Part shown: positions 51,853-61,440 of the stretch, piece by piece
Layout: the number at the start of each line of letters is the position of its first letter
How positions within the stretch are numbered: the first letter of the stretch is position 1
Assembly: GCA_002205965.3 (NCBI GenBank)
Contig: NADL03000749.1
Span: 372,001-436,000, forward strand
Reading direction: 5' to 3'
Origin: Kappaphycus alvarezii
Lineage: Eukaryota; Rhodophyta; Florideophyceae; Gigartinales; Solieriaceae
Length of the DNA: 64,000 nt
The notes under the pieces: model-generated
What the model saw: only the letters and a program-made list of their open reading frames with translations
Database searches by the model: none
Told to the model about the DNA's origin: nothing
Made by a program: the position numbers and the translations under genes

Positions 51853-53112
51853 TTACCTCATCCTCCGCTCGCGCTTCCAGACGGACAAAGAGTTACGACC
51901 AGGACGCCGCTTCCTGCGCTTCCCTGCAGCCGAGAGCACCTCCTTCCGGACCTCTAAGACGGAAATGAACGTAGAATAATCACAGAAGCATTCACGGAGA
52001 GCTTGAAAGGTCAGTTACAGGGCAAAGAGCACACACGGATCCCACATCTGGCCAATCTCAGTGTTCATGGTGACGCAGTGACTAACACCACGGGAACCCT
52101 GTATCTTCACGACGTAAACCCAACTAAGAAAGGCCAATATCTCCTTTGGGCCCGGATTGAGCCTGAGGATTTGATGAAGGATGAACTAACGTGGAGAAGC
52201 ATGCTTCTGGGCGTCCATCAAACTCCTGATGCAACCCTTACGAGTGAAGTTGGCTTTTAAATCTCGATCGTTACTCTCATAGTACTTTAACCACTCTCGA
52301 GCGACAGAAGGAGCACCCAGCTGCAAGAGGGTGTTGGGGATTAAAAACCGATGCATAGGTCGGTGTTATCACGGAATACCACATCAGTGCGAAGAGAGGC
52401 CAAGAAAGAGTCGGCGGAAGCACGTGGCTCCCTGGAACAAGCTGATGAAAACTGGAGATGACGACCAGGATGAAGTTGGCACCACCTGTGGGCTCTCGAC
52501 ACAGCACTGAGTCGACCTTCGCACCCCAAGGAAAACCGGGTCGGACGAGAGATGGAGTGACAGTCTGGCTTCTGGGGGCCGGAAAACGCGAGAGTGTAGA
52601 GCAAGATTGATTGCTCCTCTCCCGTTTCCGAGTCAACTGCTCGATAAGTCTGGATGTCGTCGCCCAAACGGACCGTACTGATAATCCAATCCCCTTCTCG
52701 TATCCCATCGTACACGCGCCGATCATGCTGGGATTCCGTGAGACCGAGTTGAAAAGCGTACCAACGCGTGACTTCGTCACAGACACAGTGGGTTACGTAA
52801 TCCGTGATGCGGGTTCCGAAGAAATTGAGGAATTCCTGACGAGAAATGCGATACGAATGGATTCCGCAGGAGTCTGTGTGGACTACGAAGGGGTTCCGCT
52901 CCTTGCCACCCATTTTGGTTCCGCAACTGCCCACCGATGATTAGCACATTTTTGAAGTCAGGACGTTCCGAAAATGAACGCATCAGATTCGTCCTTGCTA
53001 GCGGAGGAGGCCCATTTGCGCCGCGAGCAACTCGCGCCGCCTTCGTGGCAATGTTCTTTCGAGGTGCGCGGCCACCGGTGCTCAAACGAGCGAGCTGCTT
53101 CGTTCGAGCCAT
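51853..53112 (-). pseudogene. Antisense gene of Gypsy-2 with a histone H3-like N-terminal tail
   Basis: Minus-strand gene between integrase and 3' LTR. It starts MARTKQLARLSTGGRAPRKN (53112-53053), continuing IATKAARVA, which aligns with histone H3 residues 1-28 at 22 of 28 positions. In H3 numbering: R2, T3, K4, R8, S10, R17, K18, K23 and R26 kept; T6L, K9L, K14R, Q19N, L20I, K27V and S28A changed. After residue 29 similarity to H3 ends. Later parts need frame changes near 52925, 52560 and 52350: HTDSCGIHSYRISRQEFLNF, DGIREGDWIISTVRLGDDIQ, FRDNTDLCIGF, GAPSVAREWLKYYESNDRDL, a Cys-rich HCVTMNTEIGQMWDPCVLFA, and a basic tail AAGKRRKRRPGRN ending at a TAA (51853-51855). Two in-frame stops lie near 52195 and 52020. 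About 420 codons in all. No family recognised for the body. Confidence 0.6.
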
Positions 53113-53518
53113 TGAGGAAGGGTAGGGAAAAAAGGGATTGCGAACAGGTTTGAGCGGTCAAGGAGGTGGAGGGCGGAGAAGAGATTGACGGACAATGGAA
53201 GATGCGGAGGAGGAAAAAGGGTTTGTGAGTCAGTGTCGAGGTGGTGAAGATTTTCAGAAGAGTAAAAGGGAGCTTCAAATAGGTTTTAGGCCGTCGAGAG
53301 GTTGAGACAGGAGAAATGGTTGACGGAAAGTGGAGAATGTGGGACCTCCGGGCATATACCGGCTGTTTTTCAGCACCTTGGTCGTTCGCCCGACGGAGGT
53401 CGAAAGGTTGAGTGTTTTGAGAAGTTGAGAATGGACTGGGTTCGATGGTCAAGGATGTGGTATGGGAGTGGGCTGGACGGGGAGAGCGGTGATGAGAGGG
53501 CCCCCTTTGTGGGGCGCG

Positions 53519-53805
53519 TGTCGCGCGAGTTCTTTGTCACACGACTGCCAGCGTCGCTTTTTGATTCGACATGTGTGCTTGTACAGTATACAGTAATACT
53601 GTACACTGTACGAGCGGGAATTGGGCTCGTACAGTGTACAGTAGTAGTGTACACTGTTCTTGCACTGTACAGTACACGATTAGAAACCCCGGACCGGCCG
53701 TCCTATAAGAGGACGAGATGGCTGCCGGAGTCTGGGGAGAGGGGGTTAGGTTCCACTTGGCCTCAAACAAAAAGAAAGTTGAGTAAACAGAAAACAAGCT
53801 TTTCA
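53519..53805 (+). repeat. Gypsy-2 3' LTR
   Basis: 287 bp from TGTCGCGCGAGTTCTTTGTC to AAGCTTTTCA. It contains an array of TACAGTATACAGTA-type palindromes (53583-53690), absent in part from the solo LTR at 40431, and a TATAAGA box at 53704-53710. Followed by TACCT, the right target-duplication copy. Confidence 0.8.
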
Positions 53806-54908
53806 TACCTACACTACCGGCGGGAATTATATTAGGCCCCTCTTTTTTTTAGTCACGTAAAGACTTAAGCCCTATATATAATCCTCTTGATCTGCAGGGC
53901 CAAACCTGGAAATTTTATTGAATAAATATGGTAAATTGATCTGCAGGGCCAGTGTTTCTGGCCTGGAATCGACATGTATGTTTTTTGGATAAATTTTCGC
54001 TGACCGTGCAGGTCAGGTGTAGATTTTCTGATATTTTTTCGTGTCCGTGCAGATCACCTGTGTGTTCTAATTAGAAGTAAAGTACGAAGTGAGTGCAAAT
54101 CCTCTACACAACTGTTTCGATAACTGGTCACCATAAATTGGTAGTGGACCGGTAGTTAAGTGTACAACAAAAATAGAGAAGACGGGTTGTTTGCCCTTAT
54201 TTTCCATGTTGGCAGGCTGGCGAGCTAACTGATCTTACTGTTCTTATCGACAGCAGGGTGTACGTAGACACGAACTGAAGTGAATTAACTAGCCTGTTTT
54301 GTTTAAACTTGATAGCAGAGATTGTCAGCTCTACGGCATACTATAGCTTAATAAGCGCCGAAATCATTGCGTAGATATCCCCTGCGTTTGTGATATGGAA
54401 AAAGATGTGTTCCTAATTAAAGATGATTGTGATACTCATAGAAGGAGTCCACTAGTCGAGGAACGAAGGCGTTCCTCAGAGCCTCAAAACTAAATGGCAT
54501 GGCTGGTACTACAGCAAAAGCATCCTTCGGCCGCGAAACGATACCTGTACTGGACTCCAAAAAAAAACGTTAGGCACAAGGAACCCGATAGTAGTTGAAA
54601 AGAAAATTTCTTGCCGATTAGTAACATAAATTTGCATGGCCGTGTGGGAATTCTTGGAATTCATGGTGTATACTATTCGGAGTAGAACGAACCGCACCAT
54701 TGTAAATTCTTTTTTGTATTCGAATCTTGCTTAGAACCCACTTGACAGAAGATGGTAGTGCCTGTTCTGTGTAATGAGTCATGCTTGGAAATATGTGTAA
54801 ACGAACAGCAGGAGATTCTATCGTGAATAAAAAAATCTTGAACAGAAAAGCGAGTGAAGGTAACATTATTCATGCTTGAAATCTCCTAACTGAATGCTTA
54901 CAAAACTC
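53806..54908. other. No supported gene; left flank of the palindrome block
   Basis: AT-rich. GATCTGCAGGGCCA occurs twice (53890 and 53939), each inside a short AT-rich unit, with related GTGCAGGTCA and GTGCAGATCA words further right; a small degenerate repeat. No gene. The palindrome-bearing region begins at 54909. Confidence 0.4.
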
Positions 54909-54942
54909 GGTGGATTTTGTTCCGACCGGAACAATCTGCACC
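54909..54942. repeat. 34-bp palindrome, copy 1
   Basis: Consensus arms GGTGCAnnTTGTTCCGG and CCGGAACAAnnTGCACC. Here the right arm is perfect and the left arm has four mismatches. Leftmost copy of the family. Confidence 0.8.
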
Positions 54943-55722
54943 ACGGGGCACTGAAAATAGAAACATGTGTTCGCAATATTTTCGAATTGACAAAACTCGG
55001 ATGACAATGAAAATCGAAAGTGGGAATGAAAGTCAAAACTGAGAACGAACAAAGCGAATTTGTGAAATAAGTAGGTTCGAAGTGGAAATATAGTATATAT
55101 ACCTATAAATCGACAATTAGATCTTTGATCGGAACTTGATCGAATTCCACGATCTTTCGGTTGACCGAAACCAAACTTTGAATCATACAGGTATCTGCAA
55201 AAACAAGATTGGAATGACCAAATTTGGCGGGAAAACCGATACAGATGCAAATCCAAGATAGATTAAATGTTCAGTTTCTTGCCCGTCTGTCGATGCCTTT
55301 CAAAGAAGAAAATCATTAACGTACCTCAGATATTCGTTGCAGCCGCCTATCGACCTCAACACTAAGCCACGAGTGGAATTGTTTTCCTCGAAAGATCCGA
55401 ACATTCGAGTCCAGTGTTCTCGCCGTTCCTTCGCAAACGGCATCTAATCGGAGAGTACGTGAGGTGGAGGACCCTATACCTCTCCCCTTGAACGCATAGG
55501 AGTTCTGCGCGTTCGAAGTGCTTGGTTGTCGAGGAAGCCCCCTGAATTTTCAGCACCATCTCTGCTTCTCCGCGGATTCCTCATTGGATGGGAGGAGTAC
55601 TTCGAAGAACAAGATCACAAATCCAATTTAAGCAAATCTCAACTTCGTATCAGTAATCAATTGTCTCCAGATCAGGAATCCTTTCCAAGGCAGATCAATT
55701 CTGCACGGCTTTCAAAGACTTT

Positions 55723-55756
55723 GCTGCACTTTGTTCCGGATGGAACGATCTGCACC
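55723..55756. repeat. 34-bp palindrome, copy 2
   Basis: GCTGCACTTTGTTCCGG / ATGGAACGATCTGCACC. Upstream of the zinc-finger ORF. Confidence 0.8.
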
Positions 55757-55794
55757 GTAACTTCAGCACCAGCGGAGTACCAGATTCCTAATTT

Positions 55795-55828
55795 GGTGCA
55801 CTTTGTTCCGGCTGGAACGATCTGCACC
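55795..55828. repeat. 34-bp palindrome, copy 3
   Basis: GGTGCACTTTGTTCCGG / CTGGAACGATCTGCACC. 38 bp after copy 2 and 70 bp before the ATG of the zinc-finger ORF. Confidence 0.85.
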
Positions 55829-55898
55829 GAATTGGGGAAAGAGATTTAGTTTCCTAACTCTCTGAACCGTCAGTCTTGTTGAGAAAGGGTTTCTTCAA

Positions 55899-56849
55899 AT
55901 GAATATCTTCAAGGCTGAAGAGCGACTTCGACTTTCACAAGTATTTGTTGTCCCTCACGCCAATATCATTGTCTGTGGGATATGCGAAGGTGGGATTGAA
56001 TCAGACGAACAGAACTTCATTCGTCATATGCGTCGCGAACATCATCGGAACACGGCAGATGCCCGAGAAATGTTTCAATGTGCTATGGAGAAGATCACCG
56101 CTGTTGAAACGAACCGTGAACTTGAAGAACTGTACAAGGAGAAGGACTCGACAAAGAGGAACTTTCGATTACTTCCAAAGCTTCCTGGACTTCCAGTGAC
56201 GAAGGTTGTGAAGTGCATGCACTGCAATCACGTATGCAAAGGACACCGCACCCTGGCCCGTCATATTAGGGAGAGTCGAGACCATGATGAGATCGATGGC
56301 GAAGTGGACATTTCTGAGGTTCCCCTTATAAATGGACAGTCGCTTTGGCGTGGAACGAAAGCCAAGTTCTACTTTGCAATAGAAGATAAGCACCTCGAGC
56401 ATGGAAACGAAGGTAATGGTAGCGGCTCTTCTCGTAGCAATCTTACTGCAGCGTTGGAACATGTCCGCGATTCTGCCAGTCGATTGAAGACTCACCAACC
56501 AAAAATGAAAGGTGTTGTTGTCAGATACCTGCACACGTTTGCAGCATTGACGCGACTTGATGTGTACCAAAATAATTTCGGAATTACATGGGAACATGCA
56601 GTTCTGCTCACTGCTGGACCCGGACGGGGTAATGGGGAAGTCGGTGATAGAGGGGAAATAACGAAAGTTGCGGAGGAAATTAAGCATTGTTTCCAAAATA
56701 TTTGTCGTCTGTCCCGAATGCATGCATCTCAGCCGAACATGCGAAGAAATGATATCTTGCAAGCTGTTTCGGCTCCAGGAACGACTTCGAAGAAAGTTTT
56801 TCGTATTGTCCAGAAAGCACAGAAGAACGTTATGCGCGACACGGAGTAA
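55899..56849 (+). CDS. N-terminal C2H2 zinc-finger part of the helicase gene
   Basis: 316 open codons. First finger C26-x2-C29 ... H43-x4-H48 (IVCGICEGGIESDEQ, FIRHMRREHH); second C106-x2-C109 ... H122-x6-H129 (VVKCMHCNHVCKGHRTLARH). The LPKLPGLPVTKVVKC lead-in and the INGQSLWRGTKAKFYFAIE segment after it match the paired-finger (OrsD/DUF3505-type) start of fungal helicases of this class. These fingers probably recognise DNA. The rest is helical and ends KAQKNVMRDTE at a TAA. Function beyond DNA binding is inference. Confidence 0.65.
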   Translation: MNIFKAEERLRLSQVFVVPHANIIVCGICEGGIESDEQNFIRHMRREHHRNTADAREMFQCAMEKITAVETNRELEELYKEKDSTKRNFRLLPKLPGLPVTKVVKCMHCNHVCKGHRTLARHIRESRDHDEIDGEVDISEVPLINGQSLWRGTKAKFYFAIEDKHLEHGNEGNGSGSSRSNLTAALEHVRDSASRLKTHQPKMKGVVVRYLHTFAALTRLDVYQNNFGITWEHAVLLTAGPGRGNGEVGDRGEITKVAEEIKHCFQNICRLSRMHASQPNMRRNDILQAVSAPGTTSKKVFRIVQKAQKNVMRDTE

Positions 56850-57022
56850 GGCTAGTGTTGATGACTTTTCGATTGTATCGATTACTAGATTTCGAAAGGT
56901 TCCCGGGCTTCAACTTTGAATTATCCAGATCGGTGTTGATGATGGCGAAGGAATTTTTTGATACTCTGAAATCGACACGACCACGGGAGTCAAGTGCAGA
57001 ATCTCAAATGGAAAATGTTGAT

Positions 57023-57056
57023 GGTGCAGTTTGTTCCGGCCGGAACGATCTGCACC
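57023..57056. repeat. 34-bp palindrome, copy 4 (in frame)
   Basis: GGTGCAGTTTGTTCCGG / CCGGAACGATCTGCACC. Lies in the 56855-57115 frame and encodes GAVCSGRNDLH, the same reading phase as copies 5-7. Confidence 0.85.
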
Positions 57057-57369
57057 CAGATTCTGCGCACAAACTATTGCACACGGTAGTCTTGAGCAGT
57101 CCGATGGCAGATTGAGGGCACTTTTCAATCTCATCACAGCCATATTGTACGAAAGAAACACACTCGAAAGCCAGATTGCCCCGAATGTGGCAAATGTATT
57201 CGTCGCCTGTCTCGGTGTTTTTCGAAAAAAGAGCGAACAACCACGGCTTGCTGAAGGGAGAGTGATATCTCCAGTTCTAGCTGGTCTTGCGTATATCGCT
57301 GGATGTTGTGAATTTTGTCAATTGATCTCTGGCACGGAAAGGGAGGAAAACAGAAGGCCTTCGAGCTAG
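57031..57369 (+). pseudogene. Helical linker segment of the helicase gene
   Basis: VANVFVACLGVFRKKSEQPR and ISPVLAGLAYIAGCCEFCQL resemble the segment between fingers and recombinase-like domain in the family ('F-x-F-L-A-x-L ... I-T-x-x-L-A-x-L-x-Y-I'). It ends at a TAG at 57367, and a second stop (TAA near 57443) follows in the same frame before 57499. Placement is by order, not by catalytic motif. Confidence 0.45.
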
Positions 57370-57498
57370 TTATGCAACGGCACTCCCCAATACCGGGCTT
57401 GGAATAAACGTGTTCCAAGAAATGCTGGCTAAACGAAAATAACAAGATCCGCTGAGAACGCCAGGGAGCTCTGGGTTCCTTGCTCTGAGCCGACACAT

Positions 57499-58500
57499 AT
57501 GAACTGTGGCTGGGCATCCGGTATTCATATATCAGATGAGGAAGTAGGGATCACTATACGTAAGATGCAGGAAGATATTTGCGGATTAATATTCGGAAGT
57601 GACGGTATATTTGGAGGTGAAAAGTTTCCTGCGACCCTTGAAGCGGAGCTACTCTCCTTGCGCGATGATTTGACCGAGAGAAAGGTCGGATATTGTTTTT
57701 TGTGTCATCCTGGGAACGAATCATTCGTGGTTGGATGTCGGGGGTTTGTGAACAAAGCAAGTATTTCAATTTCAAAGCTTTCGTCCACTCAAAGAAACCT
57801 CAAATTCCGGAAGATACTACGTGACATCGAGAATGTTGCTAGACTGTTAACAACTGTACTGTATCTTTCAAGTGGAAATCCACCGCGCGGTAGTGAGACT
57901 GGCTTACATCTCGTTCGTAACTCGCAGCTTGCTCCTCGCAACTTCATGCTGTTCAACGAAAGAGTGACTTGCATACCTGGATATGAGAAAACAAGAGTAA
58001 TGCGGGGTGGTAGGAGGAGAGTGGTTAGCCGTCATTCCGATATCACGACCAGTAATTTGTTCAAAATATTCTTTGCATTGTTGATGGAATTCCGAGCTGC
58101 AATACGACTGCAACATGAGCCTGATAAATCCGCTGGTTGTGACACGCAAAATGCTGTGGAGATGAACTTCATACTTGATTCCGATTTTGATCGTAGAAAT
58201 ACGAGTGAAATAATCGGAAACGTTCTCCAAAAATACGGGCTCAGCGTTAGGGTGCGGGATTACCGTCAATGGATTGGCGGATACTGCAAGATAAAGCGTT
58301 GAAGAACACTGCCATGAAATATGCAGTCGAAGATGAAGGCGGAGCTGATGCGATTGATCAGGATGAGGATGGAGATGTTGTTCAAAATATTGGTCAAGTT
58401 ATGCAGATACAGGCCGGTCATAGTCGGTCAACCGCTGAGGGTCAGTATGGAAAAGCGATGACCGGTATAAGTATTGCGAGACCTGGCACGCTTCCGGCTC
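57499..58500 (+). CDS. Tyrosine-recombinase-like domain of the helicase gene
   Basis: Two frames meeting at 58269-58302. Residues that match the tyrosine recombinase catalytic set: R130 in LYLSSGNPPRGSETGLHLVR (box I), K164 in IPGYEKTRVMRGG (beta-hairpin Lys), R253-x-x-R256 in SVRVRDYRQW (box II, with Arg where His is usual), then in the second frame H51 and Y60 in IQAGHSRSTAEGQYG. The H-to-Y distance of 9 equals that of XerD-type enzymes, and G-H-S ... T ... Y is the standard motif. The enzyme class cuts and rejoins DNA through the Tyr. A frameshift near 58290 now separates box II from the H and Y. Confidence 0.6.
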
Positions 58501-58712
58501 ACATTGATCAACGTTCGATTTCTCTGTACCTTGCATCTGCAGATGTGTGGATTGCGGACTGCAAGATAGTCGAGAAGAAGTCATTTTCCGAATTACTCCG
58601 AAAGAGGGAATGGAGCAGATATGCCACAGACAGGACTAAAAACGGGGGGCTCCTTCCAGAGAAAAGGAACCACGGTATTCACGACAGTAGGGCTCTGAGC
58701 GACGGACGATAT

Positions 58713-58746
58713 GGTGCAGATTGTTCCCACCGGAACAATCTGCACC
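58713..58746. repeat. 34-bp palindrome, copy 5 (in frame)
   Basis: GGTGCAGATTGTTCCCA / CCGGAACAATCTGCACC. Encodes GADCSHRNNLH (residues 149-159 of the 58269 frame), between recombinase-like and helicase domains. Confidence 0.85.
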
Positions 58747-58877
58747 ATGAGCAGTCGAAAAGGCGAAGAGAGGGTCAGAAAGGTAACAGCAAGGCGACTC
58801 AAGTTGAACAGAAACAGATTTCGGAGTACGGCGAACGAGCACCAGAACGGAGGAGAGTTATGCATGATCGAAGACTG

Positions 58878-58911
58878 GGTGCAGACTGTTCCCGCATAGA
58901 CAACCTTCAGC
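58878..58911. repeat. 34-bp palindrome, copy 6 (degenerate, in frame)
   Basis: GGTGCAGACTGTTCCCG kept, right arm eroded (CATAGACAACCTTCAGC). Encodes GADCSRIDNLQ, still recognisable as the same peptide in the same phase. Confidence 0.6.
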
Positions 58912-59021
58912 ATAACCAGATCGGGAGACGAGGATACTGCTTTCAGAAACGCAGTGCGGAATATGTGGTTTTGGAGAGCATTACCCCGGAGAAACGCTCA
59001 CAGCCTGTAGACTTGGAAGAT

Positions 59022-59055
59022 GGTGCAGATTGTTCCGGCCGGAACGATCTGCACA
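59022..59055. repeat. 34-bp palindrome, copy 7 (in frame)
   Basis: GGTGCAGATTGTTCCGG / CCGGAACGATCTGCACA. Encodes GADCSGRNDLH (residues 252-262). Confidence 0.85.
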
Positions 59056-59259
59056 TTGAACAAAAACAAAGGCCAAATGAAATGGATAAAAATAGTATGA
59101 AAGTATATCCGGTTGCTGAAATTGGGGATCTGGATGAACATTCTGAAAATAATGTCATTCTCAGCACAAGTACAGAAGCATTTCCAGAACATGGACAATC
59201 CTCGTCACTTACCCTTACAGACGAGAGCCAAAAGCTGAAAAGGGCCCTCTGCCTGGGGA

Positions 59260-60313
59260 CTGGAATTGAGAATGCGGAGTTCAAGTCATCTTACCAAAAG
59301 GAAGGCATGAAGGCCGTAATGGATGCGAAACAGGATATCCTGTTTGTGGATAGAACCGGAGGAGGTAAATCAGCAATCATCTTTGGGCCAAGTCTTGTCG
59401 AAAACGGGGTTACTATATACCTGAGCCCCATGAAATCTCTGAAGGAAGATCTGAAACAGAGGTGCAAGAAAATAGACCTCCTAGCCACTAACCTGGATGA
59501 AATTGCAACGAGATGTGATATTCCACGGAACGGTATCGTTTTGGTATCACCAGAGGAAGTTGGAACTGACGAGTACAGAGACATAGTTGGTCGGTTGTAC
59601 TCTTTGAAAGTCCTGAAACGGTTTGTCGTGGATGAGGTACATATAGTTGTTATGAGTGAACACTACAGGGATTGTATGGCAAAAATGAGAATGTTTCGTT
59701 CAGAGGCAATGAAAGTACCGATGGTGATGATGACAGCCACGGCTCCACTAGAAATGACGAAGGACATTCTTATATCCGTCGGCTGCGTAGACGGGCATGT
59801 CAAGATTATTAGAGGAAACTTACGTCGAGGGAATATATCACTTGACGTGCAATACCTGAGCGATGGGTCTGAAGAATGCCTGCTATTGGCCGTTGTAAGG
59901 AGCGTCATCACCGAAATTAGGGGCTTAGGGGGGAGATGGCAGGAAAACATCTCATTTCCGTTTTGACAAGGGCCGATGCGGAGAACATTGCCTTTCTAAT
60001 TTCAAGAGTGGTTCGAAGCCCTGACAATGCAGTTGACCATTTTGTCAACGTTCGCACGTATCACAGTGGGATGAGAGAAGGTGATAAAGAAGAATCTGCA
60101 AAGGAGTGGCGCCAAGCTCCCGTTGATGGAAGCGAATCATTTGTAATGGTCGCGACAGACGGATTTGCAACAGGAATTGACAGTCCAAATGTTAAGTCAG
60201 TTCACATAGCCGGGTGTGCCCGTTCACTAATTGACTTGTGTCAAATAATTGGAAGAGTTGGAAGAGATGGGTCGCAGGGAAACCGAGAGTGTTGTTTCGC
60301 CCAGCGCATATGA
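59260..60313 (+). CDS. RecQ-like helicase core of the helicase gene
   Basis: ATP-driven DNA unwinding domain. Motifs in order: Q-type FKSSYQKEGMKAV, Walker A LFVDRTGGGKSAIIF (K367), Ia TIYLSPMKSLKEDL, IVLVSPEEVG, motif II FVVDEVHIVV (DEVH, residues 455-458), motif III MVMMTATAP, then after a frameshift near 59945 motif IV HLISVLTRADAENIAFLI, RTYHSGM, motif V MVATDGFATGIDSPNVKSVH and motif VI CQIIGRVGRDG. All catalytic motifs are intact, in contrast to the frame. DEVH, TATAP and Q-x-x-GR-x-GRDG place it with RecQ-type superfamily 2 helicases. Confidence 0.8.
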
Positions 60314-60399
60314 AATGGGCCAGTATATGTGGAGAGTCTGCCGTGCAGCGGGTAATGGGATTTGCAGGTTGGGCTTGTAACACAGAAATGTGCAGGATG

Positions 60400-61256
60400 G
60401 TTGCAATTGAAGGGTATCTTGGAACTGCGAGTGGACGAGAGTGGTGTTGGGAAAGGAAGAGCAGTAGTGGAACGGCAGTGGAACTGTGTGACGTATGTAT
60501 GAAAGTCGTGTTTCCATGCGAGGAGGAGAAAATTATGACACCGCCAATTGATTTCAACGGGAACGAGGGAATGGTAATGGAATCAAAACGAGCACTCACC
60601 CGGAAACCAGCAGCGGCATGGCTTCGACAATGGCCTGTTAGAAACAAATTTAGAAGTGAAAGCGATGGCAGGTAGAACAGGTCAGTCACAGCTGCAGAAA
60701 TCTTGAAAGAAATTGACGAAATACGTGAGAAAGCGAGGGATCTTGGAAAGCATTGTGCTCTGTGTCTGATTAAAACGGGGAGAGGTGACAAATCCACTAA
60801 ACATTGGGGGGTGTTATGCAAAGAAGTGAAGCAAACGTACTGGGATCGATGTCTTCGGTGCCTTGGAAATGGACACGAGGCAAAAAATTGTCACGTTCTA
60901 GTTAGACCGACAAGAGGCAATGGACGGCTAGGATGCACAGAATTTTTCTGAATACTGTTCGGGGAGAAAGAATCCATTATGGAAATGGCTCCCCAAAATA
61001 TGGTCGAAATGAGTTTAGCAGCAGGGAATTGTGCCCATTCCAAGAAGTTACTCGTCTGGCTGTAGGTTGCTGGCAGGACCGGAAAATCAGGCGGGCAATG
61101 GTTAACAGTGGAAGATTCTCAGATTTAGAAGAGTCCACGGGATTGGAGGCATTCACACGATGGCTGACGAAGGATAAGGCAACGACCGAGCCCGGATTGT
61201 TAGATTCATCAAGTATGCATATCAAGAATTCCAAGTTTAAGGAATGTTCCAAATAA
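60400..61256 (+). CDS. Cys-rich C-terminal part of the helicase gene
   Basis: Reads IEGYLGTASGREWCWERKSS and VELCDVCMKVVF (zinc-binding region after the RecQ core), then after a TAG at 60673 AEILKEIDEIREKARDLGKH with CALCLIKTG, KHWGVLCKEV and CLRCLGNGHEAKNC, and in another frame ELCPFQEVTRLAVGCWQDRK and FTRWLTKDKA. The C-x2-C ... H ... C ... C-x2-C series and the 'W-L' end match the tails of telomere-associated helicases as I remember them. Probably a second DNA- or protein-binding zinc module. Confidence 0.55.
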
Positions 61257-61440
61257 AGGAAGTTGCTCTTACCATGAAAACTATGCCTGGTCAACGTATT
61301 GTAATGAGCACATAGCATGGTGCAGTTGTACATATATGTTTACAGCCGACTGAACCGTACGCGCAGACAGAACAGGCAAATAATTAAACAGTTAAAAAAA
61401 GGAAGCATCGAAACGGAAGAGAAGGTTGCAACCCTAACCA

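Larger units (their letters stand above)
44237..53805 (+). mobile_element. Gypsy-2: complete Ty3/gypsy retrotransposon with nested LINE and antisense gene
   Basis: 9.6-kb element bounded by related LTRs starting TGTCGCGCGA and ending TTTCA, flanked by GACCT (44232-44236) and TACCT (53806-53810), a 5-bp target duplication with one change. Order: 5' LTR interrupted by LINE E, primer site, gag, an insertion, protease, RT, RNase H, integrase, then about 1.85 kb with a minus-strand gene, and the 3' LTR. Every pol domain is damaged, and key catalytic residues are changed, so it is long dead. It is a distant relative of Gypsy-1. Confidence 0.8.
55899..61256 (+). pseudogene. Zinc finger - tyrosine-recombinase-like - RecQ-like helicase gene
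   Basis: Large gene of about 1700 codons, read in pieces: 55899-56849 (frame 0), 56855-57115 (2), 57031-57369 (1), 57499-58302 (1), 58269-59966 (0), 59936-60313 (2), 60238-60675 and 60703-60951 (1), 60933-61256 (0). The pieces keep the order known for fungal telomere-associated RecQ-like helicases (from memory): paired C2H2 fingers, a helical and recombinase-like middle, a RecQ helicase core, a Cys-rich end. Six frame changes and three stops remain, so it is either a decayed gene or an intron-containing gene whose splice sites I cannot prove; breaks at short overlaps favour decay. It lies in the block of 34-bp palindromes, four of which are inside the reading frames. Start taken at 55899 (MNIFKAEERLRLSQVFV). 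Confidence 0.7.

Noticed and set aside
52003-52260. 85-codon plus-strand frame after the Gypsy-2 integrase.
   Set aside because: The opposite strand carries the continuous, if broken, antisense gene with a coherent Cys-rich and basic C-terminus; the plus frame has no motif.
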